This document shows positions 1 to 8,740 of a DNA stretch of 64,000 bases, piece after piece; the stretch's first letter is position 1, and every line of letters begins with the position of its first letter. The DNA is from CAWBOY01 sp963790585 (GTDB lineage Bacteria > Planctomycetota > Planctomycetia > Gemmatales > Gemmataceae), in assembly GCA_963790585.1 (NCBI GenBank), contig CAWBOY010000001.1:682001-746000 (forward strand). The letters run 5' to 3'. The notes beneath the pieces are model-generated. The model was not told the origin of the DNA. It ran no database searches and worked only from the letters and a program-made list of their open reading frames with translations. Made by a program: the position numbers and the translations under genes.

Positions 1-1372
1 GTGCTTCGTTCAGGACCTCATCAACGTCCCGTCCAAGGTCCTCATTGGCCAGGGTCTTGACCACAACATCCGCCTTCAATTCCTTGTGGCGACATAAGAA
101 AGCCACGCCGAAACCTCCGGCCCCAAGAATGCGCTGGGGATGGTACTTGCCGATTGGGAAGGGAGCGAAACGCTTGGCTTCCAGTTTGACGGCAGAGATT
201 AGTTCCGTCAGCGCTGTCGCGTCGTCCCGCCGTTCGAGTGCGGCCTGATAGGCGTTAAAATGGGCTTCGGCCTTCGCAGAGGTGTCGCTAACCAGGGTTG
301 CGACCTGCTGGAAATCCTTCTGGGCCGCATCGAAGTCGCCGGCGACCACCTCCAACTTGCCGATAGCGTTGAGGAGAGCCGGCGTCTTTGCCCGCTGCTC
401 TTCCGGCAGCGCCCGATAGCGGCTGACGAGCTGCTTCACCAGTTTGCGTTCGGTGTCGCCCCGGATCGATAGGCTGTCGCTTGGCCGTAGCTCGCGGCGC
501 TCGAGCTGGCGCTGCTCCAGCTGTTGCATAACCACTTGAAACATCTGCCGCGTTTCTTCGCTGAGCCCCGTCACCTGCCCTTGAAGGTCCAGAACGGCGC
601 TGTGCGTTTCGACTACGACGGCCTTTATGTCTCCGAGCATTTCTTCCAGCCGTTGGCCCTGTTGGGCTAAGGCGTCCGAGAGAGCGGCAAAGCCTTTTTC
701 TTGGGCGTCACCGAGTGCTTCGAGCTTCGCGAACGCTAAACCCTGGAAGAGCTGCTGATCGTCTTCAACGGCTCGGCGGAAGAAGTAGCGAACGGCAATT
801 ACCAGGATAGGCATCCCTTGTGTGGACCGCTGGGACAGAAGGCCAGCGAGGTTTGCGTACCCCGCCTGCTTCATTTCGCTGGCGATGACGAGGAGCATCT
901 GCCATTCGGCCTCCACCAGGCCAACGGGGTCCCCAAATCGGGCCAAACCGCAAGCACGCCGCGCCAATAGCTGGTGATCCAAGCCGCCCTTGGTGAGAAC
1001 CCCCGTTTTCCGCGCAGAGCGAAGTTCTGCCCGGCATTTCTGTCGAAAGACGGTCTTGCCGGCCAGGTCGCGCATTGGGGCCGCATCAAGAAAGGCTCGC
1101 ACCTGCTGCGCGAATGCTTTGTCCTCACCCCGCGCGATCAAGACCTTGCAGCGATCCCAGAGCGAATCCCCTGCCAGAGCGATCTCAAGTGCATTCCAGG
1201 CTTTTTCATTGGAGCTGTGCAGGGCCTTGCTGAGCTTCTGGCTGTGGTCCGTGAACCGCTCCGTCAAGAAATTAAAGACGTCTTCGCTGTTATCCGAGAT
1301 GCCAACGTATCCGCAAGCGCCGTCGACTACCTCGCGGATAGCGAGAGCGGACAAGCTCAGCAAGACACTCAT
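1..1372 (-). CDS. Serine/threonine protein kinase, N-terminal part (runs off left edge)
   Basis: The minus-strand frame is open from an ATG at 1372 to the window edge, giving about 457 codons without a stop. The last 45 residues carry a kinase glycine-rich loop (ILGAGGFGVAFLC, near residues 415-427) followed by VVVKTL, whose Lys near residue 439 fits the ATP-binding lysine. The kinase domain therefore starts near residue 405 and its catalytic part lies outside the window. The preceding 400 residues are mostly helical, with a coiled-coil-like stretch near residues 210-290 (repeated Q/E/L) and a TPR-like segment just before the kinase. No transmembrane helix is visible before the kinase, unlike the usual order in which the kinase comes first. 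Alternative in-frame GTG codons lie just upstream, but the hydrophobic start MSVLLSLSALAIREV fits well. Function beyond Ser/Thr phosphorylation is unknown. Confidence 0.75.
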   Translation of the reverse strand, partial: MSVLLSLSALAIREVVDGACGYVGISDNSEDVFNFLTERFTDHSQKLSKALHSSNEKAWNALEIALAGDSLWDRCKVLIARGEDKAFAQQVRAFLDAAPMRDLAGKTVFRQKCRAELRSARKTGVLTKGGLDHQLLARRACGLARFGDPVGLVEAEWQMLLVIASEMKQAGYANLAGLLSQRSTQGMPILVIAVRYFFRRAVEDDQQLFQGLAFAKLEALGDAQEKGFAALSDALAQQGQRLEEMLGDIKAVVVETHSAVLDLQGQVTGLSEETRQMFQVVMQQLEQRQLERRELRPSDSLSIRGDTERKLVKQLVSRYRALPEEQRAKTPALLNAIGKLEVVAGDFDAAQKDFQQVATLVSDTSAKAEAHFNAYQAALERRDDATALTELISAVKLEAKRFAPFPIGKYHPQRILGAGGFGVAFLCRHKELKADVVVKTLANEDLGRDVDEVLNEA

Positions 1373-1978
1373 AGATGTCCCCACACAATCAACAAGCTGA
1401 TTGTCGGCTGCTCTAATTTGCCGCGTGGATCTGCGAGCGGATCGGCATTACTCCGAGCAGGAGGGGTGAGCCAGGCCGGATTCACAGAAAGTTTGTTGCG
1501 GGGTCAGATTATTCGCTGCTGAGTCGAATAGCAAGCCGCCAGACGATGTGGCTCCGGCCGCCCTCCTCGTTAACGCGGAACAATATCGGAGAAGCACCGT
1601 CTCAATTACGAAGATGGTAGGCGAGCCTGTTGCGGCGCCGCCACCGACTCGAGTGGCTATCGTGATCGATATCGCTATGGTGGTCATTGTTGTTGGCGCG
1701 GTGATATTCGTGAATAAGAGGCTGTCCCGCAAGCGCCCCCGCCCCCGTACTCGGGGGAGAGGGGTTGGGATGAGGGGGTTAAGTTTTCGCAGACTTTGCC
1801 CCCTCTCCCCCGAGTACGGGGGCGGGGGCTAATGGGACAGTCTCTAAGTACCTATTCCTTGCCTTCCTGTAAGGCGGAGTAAAAACCGGGTGAGGTTCGA
1901 TTTCTTCGGTAATCCAACGGCAAGTGTGTGGCGCTGGCTCACTTGTCCGATCAACCTCAGCGTTGTGGAGATCGAGCT
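1373..1978. other. Intergenic region with one palindromic element
   Basis: No convincing gene is seen between the divergent kinase and the small secreted protein. Open frames on both strands near 1448-1832 have low-complexity translations and run through a long inverted repeat (1722-1841), so they are not called. Promoters for both flanking genes must lie here, but no consensus is clear. Confidence 0.6.
1722..1841. repeat. Inverted-repeat element, C/G-rich arms
   Basis: Arms at about 1722-1764 and 1799-1841 are complementary over about 30 uninterrupted bases, centred on CCCCGTACTCGGGGGAG and its complement. The outer ends CTGTCCC (1722-1728) and GGGACAG (1835-1841) also pair. The loop is about 35 nt. 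The terminal motif (GAGGCTGTCCC) resembles the GAGCCTATCC ends of the element at 37277-37348. Confidence 0.8.
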
Positions 1979-2326
1979 ATGAGTTATCCGAAACTATTCT
2001 CGATGTTGCTCGGGACCACTCTCCTCGCAACCGCATCGACGGCGGTCGCAGGAGAAAAAACGATTTGGGTGGGAACCGATCCCGATAATCCTCGGATCAA
2101 GTTCACCTGTTCGAATGTCGGAGGCGATAACTGGGTACTGGAGCAGAACGGCAAGACCTCAATCAAATACGATGGTATCCGAAGCACCAACACTTATGTC
2201 GAATTGCAATTGAAGGGCGTCAAGGAGTTCGCCCGCGTCCGGGTCTACAAGGACAAGCTGCAAATGAATGAGGACGGCTCGAAGACCGTCTGGATCACCA
2301 TCGCAAAGGGAAAGTGGAGCAACTGA
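1979..2326 (+). CDS. Small secreted protein of unknown function
   Basis: The product is 115 residues. The ATG at 1979 is preferred because it opens a clean signal peptide (MSYPKLFSMLLGTTLLATASTAVAG, cut predicted after AVA) and follows a GGAG about ten bases upstream; an in-frame start 51 bases earlier adds a non-hydrophobic leader. The mature part of about 90 residues alternates beta-prone segments (KTIWVGTD, IKFTCSNVG, WVLEQNG, YVELQLKG, FARVRVYKDKL) and looks like a compact beta domain exported to the periplasm. I do not recognise the family. It is convergent with the sigma-54 activator, with a gap of 240 bases holding a short inverted repeat (TTGCCTGAA at 2360-2368, complement at 2415-2423) that could act as a terminator. 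Confidence 0.6.
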   Translation: MSYPKLFSMLLGTTLLATASTAVAGEKTIWVGTDPDNPRIKFTCSNVGGDNWVLEQNGKTSIKYDGIRSTNTYVELQLKGVKEFARVRVYKDKLQMNEDGSKTVWITIAKGKWSN

Positions 2327-2359
2327 AGGTTCGATCGGTGAGGCGAATTGCGGATCGCC

Positions 2360-2423
2360 TTGCCTGAATGTTGGGAATTCCGATTAGCACATGCTCTGTT
2401 CTGGTTACGTGGGCTTCAGGCAA
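2360..2423. terminator. Possible bidirectional terminator
   Basis: TTGCCTGAA at 2360-2368 pairs with TTCAGGCAA at 2415-2423 between two convergent genes. The stem is only nine base pairs with a 46-nt loop and there is no T run, so the call is weak. Confidence 0.25.
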
Positions 2424-2564
2424 ATCGGCCAGCTCTTTACCGCAAAAGCGCCAACGATGTTTTCAGGAGGGACAGCTCTATCTTTTGGAGCGTGTACATC
2501 GATCTGCGATATTTACCCTTTCGCCAACCTTGCACCGCGCTTCGGCAATTAAGGCTGTGCATTT

Positions 2565-3706
2565 CTATTCCTCACTCTCCGGCTCCGCCGGCGGTGGTTC
2601 GACTGGGCCCGCCGCCTGCTCGGCGCGCTGGTAATCGCTCACCTTTTTGTGCAGCGTGTTGCGATTGATGCCGAGCTTTTTTGCCGCGGTCACTTGAACT
2701 TGATTACATTGCGTCAGGACCTGCTCGATCATCTCGCGTTCGACCCCGCCGACGATACGGTCGTTCAGGCTGCCTTCGGGCAACGATTGCACGCCGAGTC
2801 GCACGAGCTGTTGGATAAGGCCCTGCAGGTCGCCGCTGCCGCGCGCCTTGAGGGGGCGCCAGCGTCGTTCGACCCGGCCAGGAGCTGCGAGCAGCTCGGG
2901 CGTGAGCACCCGGCCATTGGCTAGCACGACGGCTCGGGCCATGTAGTTTTCCAGCTCGCGCACATTTCCGGGCCAATCATGGGCTTGCAGCATCTTGACG
3001 AAGGCTGGCGTCACTGCAGTCGAGCTCGCGGCGATTGCGCTCGCAATGGCGTTCGAGGAAATACTGAGCGAGCGACGGAATATCCTCACGCCGTTCGCGC
3101 AGCGGCGGCAGATAGATCGGCACCACATTCAGGCGATAATAGAGATCCTCACGAAATCGGCCGTTCTCGACCTCGTCTTCCAGATATTGATTGCTTGCCG
3201 CGATGACACGAATATCGACGGTGCGCAGTCTTGTGATCGCCCACGCGCTCGAATTGCTTCTCCTGGAGGACGCGCAGCACCTTGACCTGGAGCTTGGCGC
3301 TCATGCTCGAGATTTCGTCGAGAAAGATTGTGCCGCCGTGGGCCGCGTCGAAACGGCCGTTTTTGTCCTCGATCGCGCCTGTAAAGGCCCCTTTGACGTG
3401 GCCGAATAGCTCGCTTTCGAGAAGGTTTTCCGCCAGCGCGCCGCAGTTGACGCGGACGTAGTTGCCGTCAGCCCGATTGCTGAGCAGGTGGACCGCGCGA
3501 GCGACTAGCTCCTTGCCCGTGCCCGTTTCGCCGACGACGAGGACGCTTTCTTGAGTGGGGGCGACGAGATGCGTAAGGCGGTAGACTTCTTCCATCGCCG
3601 CGCTGGCGCCGACGATACCGGGAAGGTCCATACCGACGGAAAGAGCATCCCCATGTCGAGAACGACGTTCGTCCTGGCGACTCTGGCGCGGATCCTCATT
3701 CATCAT
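2565..3706 (-). CDS. Sigma-54-dependent transcriptional activator (frameshifted)
   Basis: This is an enhancer-binding activator that uses ATP to open sigma-54 RNA polymerase complexes. Reading from ATG 3706, the AAA+ domain shows Walker A GETGTGKE (near residue 59), the sigma-54 contact loop GAFTGA (106-111), Walker B-like GGTIFLDEI, then after a frame change NGRFREDLYYRLNVVPI, LPPLRERREDIP and WPGNVREL. The C-terminus is a Fis-type helix-turn-helix (VTAAKKLGINRNTLHKKVSDY). There is no receiver domain; the N-terminal 25 residues are short, so input must come from a partner or from expression level. Two frame breaks lie near 3228 and 3022, both inside conserved sequence, which suggests sequence error. 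A GTG at 3778 would add 24 residues. No sigma-54 promoter was recognised nearby, so targets are unknown. Confidence 0.85.
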
Positions 3707-4097
3707 CGGCGCGGCTGCCACGCAGATCCTCGACTGGGAAAAGGTGCCTTGTGCCCAATATGGGTGCGAGATTCGCACGTCTTATGAGCAACAAGAAGAG
3801 CCCAAAGCGCATTATAGCCATCCAAGGAGTCGGATCAACGAAAAGATGGAAATAAGGGTCGCTCAACTGCCGGCACTGCCGTTACATTAGGCAGACACGC
3901 GCCGCCGGCCATCAGCAAAGACGACTCAGGTGTGTCTTTGGACTTTGGCACCGGCAAGGACAAAAGGACGCAAGGACGGAGACGCAAAAAACGCAGCACG
4001 TTTGCATCGCGGTCACGCTCACTAAAGTCCTGGTATTATTGATCTTATAGACACGATAAAGACCGAGATGCAAACAAATCCCTAGTCAACCCTGCTT

Positions 4098-4216
4098 TGT
4101 AGAAAAGCTGGTATCTTGGCGAGCCGGGTACGTAAACGTCCAGAGCGCATTACACTCGCGCAGATTTTCTCCTGGAGCTTACGCTCCCGGCTCGCAAAAA
4201 TACCAGCTTTTCTACA
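4098..4216. repeat. MITE-like palindromic element with TGTAGAAAAGCTGGTAT ends
   Basis: TGTAGAAAAGCTGGTAT at 4098-4114 has its exact complement at 4200-4216, and GGCGAGCCGGG near 4118 pairs with CCCGGCTCGC near 4187. The element is 119 bp, non-coding, and would fold on itself. Confidence 0.75.
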
Positions 4217-4256
4217 GTGCATGGCTGACCCTTTTTTCGGGTAGGCTCTTGGAGGG

Positions 4257-4488
4257 TGTTTATTAAGCCCACCCCCTCGGCCGGACTACCCTTGCCAGCC
4301 AAATCTACTTTGGCAAGGGTGGTCGTCTGGCTAATGCTTATTAACTTGGTGATATTTGTCTCAAGTCTATAGAAATAAAAGATTTACGGCTTGATTCGTA
4401 AGCGCTTGCCAAGCATGCCCCGTTCCACCCTTGCCAAATAAAAGAGTAGCTTTGTCCACGAAAAACGGCGTGTGGGACTTAATAAACA
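4257..4488. repeat. Inverted-repeat unit with internal hairpin
   Basis: TGTTTATTAAG (4257-4267) pairs with CTTAATAAACA (4478-4488), with partial pairing of the adjoining CCCAC/GTGGG. Inside, ACCCTTGCCA (4288-4297) pairs with TGGCAAGGGT (4311-4320), and a third copy of ACCCTTGCCAAA sits at 4427-4438. The 232-bp unit ends ten bases short of the downstream GT-C gene stop. Confidence 0.6.
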
Positions 4489-4498
4489 GCCTCTTAGC

Positions 4499-6056
4499 TT
4501 AGTAATGAATCCATCCCTGACTTTCGAAAAAGCGATAAATCCACGGATGACGCCAAGGGTTCCAGGGCGAGTAATTCGCGGACATCACGGACAGCGCCAG
4601 CAGAAACAAGCAAAGCCAGCGACCCCAGCTCCGCCTTCCCAGCCAATCGACGGCTGGTATCGCTCCCAAGAGCCAAAGCGGCGTCAGCCAGATGAGCCAG
4701 CGGGGGCCGTTGGTCCAGCCGCCATAGTTGTCCGTTTTGTAAATATAAAAACCGACAATGATCATGGAGACGATCAGACAAAAGGGATAAAATAAGGGCG
4801 GGAATCGGGCTTGAGCTTGGGCATCGGTCATTGATGCGCTCGGGTAGCGTCCTGCTCGAAGCAAAAGCCCGGCCAATGCCAAAAGGAAGATCGGCGTCAG
4901 CGAAAAAACGCCGTGATGGCCAATCAGCAAGTGAAACGCATAGACCGTCTTCGTCTCGCCATTGCGGCCGGCCCAATCGATGCCATGGCGTACTGTCCCT
5001 TTGGGCACAAGCCAATGGCTTCCCTCATATTCGTACCACGGCCCGCCGAACTCGCTATAAGCCGGCTGCCATTGTCCTAGTGCGATCCAGTTGACCAATA
5101 TCAAAGCGATCAACGGCAATAGCAGCGCGGGTGCAAAAAGGAAAAAGGTTCGAGCTGGGAAACGGACCACTATTAACAGAAACAAGCCGAGGGCAAAAGC
5201 GGCCGCGGGCAGTTCATTGCAGACGGCGAAGCCGGTGGCGAGGCCGGCCAACAGGAACCAACCGGCCGAGATTTGCGGGCGGCTCCAGGATCTTCAGCAT
5301 TGAATACAACGCCAGGGTAACCGCGACCACGGCGATGCTGTGATTGTTGAGCGTGATTAGAAACGGTGTCACCAATGTGGCAAAACAGGCCGATACGACC
5401 AAAAAAAAGCGTGCCCAATCGGTTGCCGCATGGCGGTCGATCATGTGCGCCATCAGCCAAAGATAAAGGCCAAACGGCAATAGGTTAATGGTGAACAAGA
5501 TGACGCGCACCACTTCCCAGCGGTTTGACTGAAACGACCAACCAAACAGCTTTTTCAGCAACCAGTATTCTCCGGCGACCATCGTCGCCAGCAACGGCGG
5601 CTTGGTCGAATAGAATTCGAGCCGCGCGGGATGCAGCACCTTGTCCACCGTCTGCCAGCCATCCTCAAAGACGATCCCTCGATCACTGGCGACGCGGGCG
5701 CGGAAGCCGGCTTCGTGTAACACAGCCGTTTGCAGCGGATCGTTTGCGGCGAAAATCGCCGCGGCACTGAGAAGCAGAGTTTGCGGATCGCGTTTGCCGA
5801 CGACGAAGGTGCCGTCGTCAACGAGGGCCCGCACGGTTGCCCAGCGTGAGCGATCGTTAGAGCTAAACGTCGGCATCGGCTCGGGCCGGGACCGAGGCCA
5901 TATGCGACGAGTGTCGTCAGGTGAGGCATTTTCAGGCCGATGGATGTCGGGCTCGTAGACCATAACGACGCACAGGAGTCGGCCCGCAGCCATCGCGACA
6001 GCGACCGCGATTAACATCGTGTAAACAGAGCGGCGCGTTCGGTCCGTGTCAGTCAT
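4499..6056 (-). CDS. GT-C-type membrane glycosyltransferase (PMT/ArnT-like; frameshifted)
   Basis: The product is about 518 residues with roughly ten hydrophobic segments and a large extracytoplasmic loop after the first one. The pattern of the N-terminal helix, then RPEN..DDTRR, then the STKPPLLATMVAGEYW motif followed by tightly packed helices is typical of bacterial PMT/ArnT-like enzymes, which transfer a sugar from a polyprenyl-phosphate donor on the outer face of the membrane. One frame break lies near 5278 (a GCCGCCCGC stretch); both sides keep hydrophobic character. The ATG at 6056 overlaps the stop of the upstream GT2 gene by four bases (ATGA), so the two are translationally coupled. 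Together with the flippase-like gene upstream this suggests synthesis, flipping and use of a lipid-linked sugar. The acceptor cannot be read from the sequence. Confidence 0.7.
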
Positions 6057-7085
6057 GGCGGCCGCGTCTCCTCGTCCCGTGGTCGAATGAGATTCTGATG
6101 CGTTTGCTCCGCGATGCTGAAGCCATCGGTGTCGCGGCCTTGATACATCGTAATCAATTCCGCGACGAGGCCCACCGACATCATTTGGGCGCCGAGCAAG
6201 ACCGCTCCGAGTGAGTAAATCAGCAACGGCCGTTCATGCAACGGCTGGTAACGTATTCGGCACGAACCAGTTGATGATCCAGGTGATTCCCAGGTAAACC
6301 ATGCCGATGTTGCCGGCGATGAAGCTGACGAGGCCTAGACCGCCGAGCATGTGTTGGGGCCGTTGCCCGAAGCCGGTGAGGAATATAACGGTCCCGAGAT
6401 CAAGGAAGCCTTTCAAGAACCGTCGCACGCCGTATTTTGACTGGCCATAGCGGCGCCGCCGATGATTGATGACAATCTCGCCGACCTTGAAGCCGCGTGC
6501 CGCGGCCAAAACGGGAATGAACCGATGGAGTTCTCCATAGAGCCGAATCTCACGAAACACCGCGGCGCGATAGCACTTCATGCCGCAGTTATGGTCGTGC
6601 AGCCTCACGCCAGTGAGCGTGCTCACGAGCCAGTTGAAGATGCGACTCGGCAGGACTTTGTGCCACGGGTCATACCTAATCTTTTTCCAACCGCTGACGA
6701 CATCCAACGGCTTGATCGGCTGCGACGATGGTGGGCCGTCTCCAGTCTTGTTGGTGCCTTCGAGCGCAGCCAAAAAGCGTGGAATCTCGCGGGGATCGTC
6801 TTGCAAGTCTGCGTCGAGGGTCAGAAAAATGTCGCCACGGGCCGTCCGAAAGCCGGCGAGCAGCGCGGCGGCCTTGCCGAAATTGCGGCGCAAGCGGATG
6901 CCTCGGACCGCCAGGTGCTTGTGGCTCAAATCCCGGATGACGTTCCACGAGCCGTCGTTGCTGCCATCATCGACAAAAAGGACCTCCAATTCCCATTGTT
7001 CCGCGGCCGCGACGGCGGCGATCTCGCCGTAAAGCGCCTCCAGGCTTTCGCACTCGTTGTAAACGGGGATTACGATGGAGATCAT
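6053..7085 (-). CDS. GT2 polyprenyl-phosphate glycosyltransferase, membrane-anchored (frameshifted)
   Basis: This DPM1/ArnC-like GT-A enzyme moves a sugar from a nucleotide donor to polyprenyl phosphate at the cytoplasmic face. Motifs in order are MISIVIPVYNECESL, VLFVDDGSNDGSW, the metal-binding DADLQDDPREIP (near residue 95), HDHNCGMKCYRAA, HRRRRYGQSKYG near residue 210, and two C-terminal membrane helices. The second helix and tail (HERPLLIYSLGAVLLGAQMMS...) are in another frame, so a single break lies near 6243. With the tail joined the protein is about 343 residues, normal for the family. It starts 18 bases after the flippase-like gene and overlaps the GT-C gene by ATGA, so the three form one operon. 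Confidence 0.85.
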
Positions 7086-7103
7086 TCGCGTCGATCTGCT
7101 GAA

Positions 7104-8119
7104 TTAGGAAACAGTTTCGCCCTGCTCGACATTCGGGGGTGCCGCATCAGCGACAACGGGGCGTACGGGAACGAAATACAGTAGGCCCGCCAAAATCAGC
7201 TCCGACAGCGTCCACAGCAGCCGCAGCATGAGGACGACGACTATCGCTCGCGGACCAAGCGGCTCCGAAAGAAATCGCTCGAGCACCAGCTCCACGCACG
7301 CCCAGGCCGCCGGGGGTCGATGCGATGTATCCAGCCACCCAGGCGACCGCGGACGCCGCCGTACAGCGCAACCAGAGCATCGTAATCCCAGGCCTCGACC
7401 TGCGGCGCGGTCGCGTAAAGGACGGCATAAAGACTCGCGCCTAAAAAGGCCCAGCCGCAGGCCGTCATCGCCAGGCCGGTCAGCAAAGTTCCAAAGCCAA
7501 ATCGCGGCAACACTCCCTTGGCCCCGAAGCGAGCGGCCACGCGCTCCACCAGACCATTGAACACTCCCGGCAAGATCGGGATCCCGGCGACGGCGAGCAA
7601 TCCCAAGCTGCGCCAAAGACTCGTCGCATTTGCGGTCGGTTCCAAGGCAAGAACGATGCAAGCGAGCAAAGCCCCGCCGGCCATGGTGACGAGCGTTTCA
7701 TAGGTCGCGGTGAGCGCGGCTGTCCCCGGATTTGCCCCAGCCTCCGCCGCCAAAGACGTTCGCAACAACAGCGCCCATCCCTTACCCAGCGGCGCGTATT
7801 TGCCCAGATGACAGATATAATAGGCCCGTATACTCGCTAATAGCGTAATCCGCGCGCCGGCCCAGCGCATCAAAAGAATCCAGAACCAGCCGGAAAAGCC
7901 CAGTCCTACCAAATACAGAACCATGCACGCCAGCAGTCCTTGGGTGCGCGCTTCGCGCGCCTGATCCCAAAGAATTTGTGTCGGCGAACGCGGATCACCT
8001 TCGCGGCGAAGCGAGTCGCTCCGTAAGATATTTGCGAAGAACCAGCCCACGCCGGCCAAAATGGCCAAAGCGAGAACTGCCTTTATCCAAGGCCACCAGA
8101 GGCGGAGTCGGTCCCACAT
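7104..8119 (-). CDS. Flippase-like integral membrane protein, LPG-synthase TM family (UPF0104; frameshifted)
   Basis: This is a polytopic protein of about 338 residues. The family signatures AYYICHLGKYAPLGKGWALLLR (read in part) and TYETLVTMAGGALLA, and the later AVAWVAGYIASTPGGLGVRE, match the lysylphosphatidylglycerol-synthase transmembrane region, a fold also used by proteins that sit beside glycosyltransferases and are thought to translocate lipid-linked substrates. Two frame breaks lie near 7366 and 7297; the three pieces together give the full-length family pattern ending in helix-rich RLLWTLSELILAGLLYF. The ATG at 8119 (MWDRLRLWWPW) is preferred over a TTG seven codons upstream. It is the first gene of the minus-strand operon, and 8120-8241 is a divergent promoter region shared with the Dabb gene. 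Confidence 0.75.
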
Positions 8120-8241
8120 GACGTCAATTGTACAATTCAAGCCGGGCCGCGTCGTGAGAGCGACCTAGTTGCCCCGGACCCGGGCGTCTGGTAGCTTGAC
8201 TTGGTCGCGCTTTTTCCGTTGTGTCTTTCGGAGTCTTTCGC

Positions 8242-8652
8242 ATGAAAATGGCTCGAATCATCCTCTTCCTTTGTTTGACTTGCGGTTTCGCTGACGCAGC
8301 GCGTGCCGAAGGGCCCGAAAAAGGCCCATCGCCCTACGTGCATATTGTGATTTTCTCTTTGAAGAAAGACGCGCCCAAGGACGAGGTCGACAAGACCATT
8401 GCCGATTGCCAAGAACTCCTCGCGAAGATACCCACCGTAAAGAGCCTGCGGGCCGGCAAGCCGATGAAGAAAGAAACGCCGGACATCGCCAAAAAGGACT
8501 ACGACCTCGGCCTCGTCATTCTCTTCGACGACGCGGCGGGGTTGGACACGTATATCAAGCATCCGAATCATTTGAAGTTCGTCGAAAATCATGGCAAGTA
8601 TTTTGAAGTGGAAAAGCTCCAGGTTTTCGATTTTGTGAATGAGAAGAAATAG
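8242..8652 (+). CDS. Secreted Dabb (stress-responsive alpha/beta barrel) domain protein
   Basis: The product is 136 residues. A signal peptide (MKMARIILFLCLTCGFADAARA) precedes a Dabb domain of about 100 residues: YVHIVIFSLKKDAPKDEVD, then LAKIPTVKSLRAGKP, YDLGLVILFDDAAGLDTY and the HPNHLKFVENHGKYF segment near the end, all characteristic of the PF07876 fold. Members form dimeric ferredoxin-like barrels; most have no proven reaction. Exported forms are frequent in planctomycetes. ATG 8242 is chosen over a GTG at 8221 because it directly precedes the signal peptide. A perfect short hairpin (8678-8694) follows the stop and may terminate transcription. Confidence 0.8.
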   Translation: MKMARIILFLCLTCGFADAARAEGPEKGPSPYVHIVIFSLKKDAPKDEVDKTIADCQELLAKIPTVKSLRAGKPMKKETPDIAKKDYDLGLVILFDDAAGLDTYIKHPNHLKFVENHGKYFEVEKLQVFDFVNEKK

Positions 8653-8677
8653 GGCCTGGCGGGGCGCGGCTAGTGAG

Positions 8678-8694
8678 CAAAATTAGTAATTTTG
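8678..8694 (+). terminator. Short perfect hairpin after Dabb gene
   Basis: CAAAATTA (8678-8685) and TAATTTTG (8687-8694) pair fully around one base, 26 bases after the Dabb stop. Such a tight loop cannot form fully, and there is no following T run; it may instead be a dyad binding site. Confidence 0.3.
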
Positions 8695-8740
8695 TCGCGC
8701 TGAGTCAGTAGGTCGACTTTTCGGCGAAGGATTCCTCATC

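Larger units (their letters stand above)
3779..4498. other. Repeat-rich intergenic region without a gene
   Basis: About 720 bases hold no believable gene. They contain a palindromic element (4098-4216), half of a second element type (about 4226-4252, similar to one arm of the 37277-37348 element), and a third inverted-repeat unit (4257-4488) with an internal hairpin. Near 3950-4000 AAGGAC is repeated three times over a purine-rich stretch. Confidence 0.7.

Noticed and set aside
1448..1832. Open frames on both strands in the first gap
   Set aside because: Translations are low in complexity, run into a C/G-rich palindrome and share no family traits.
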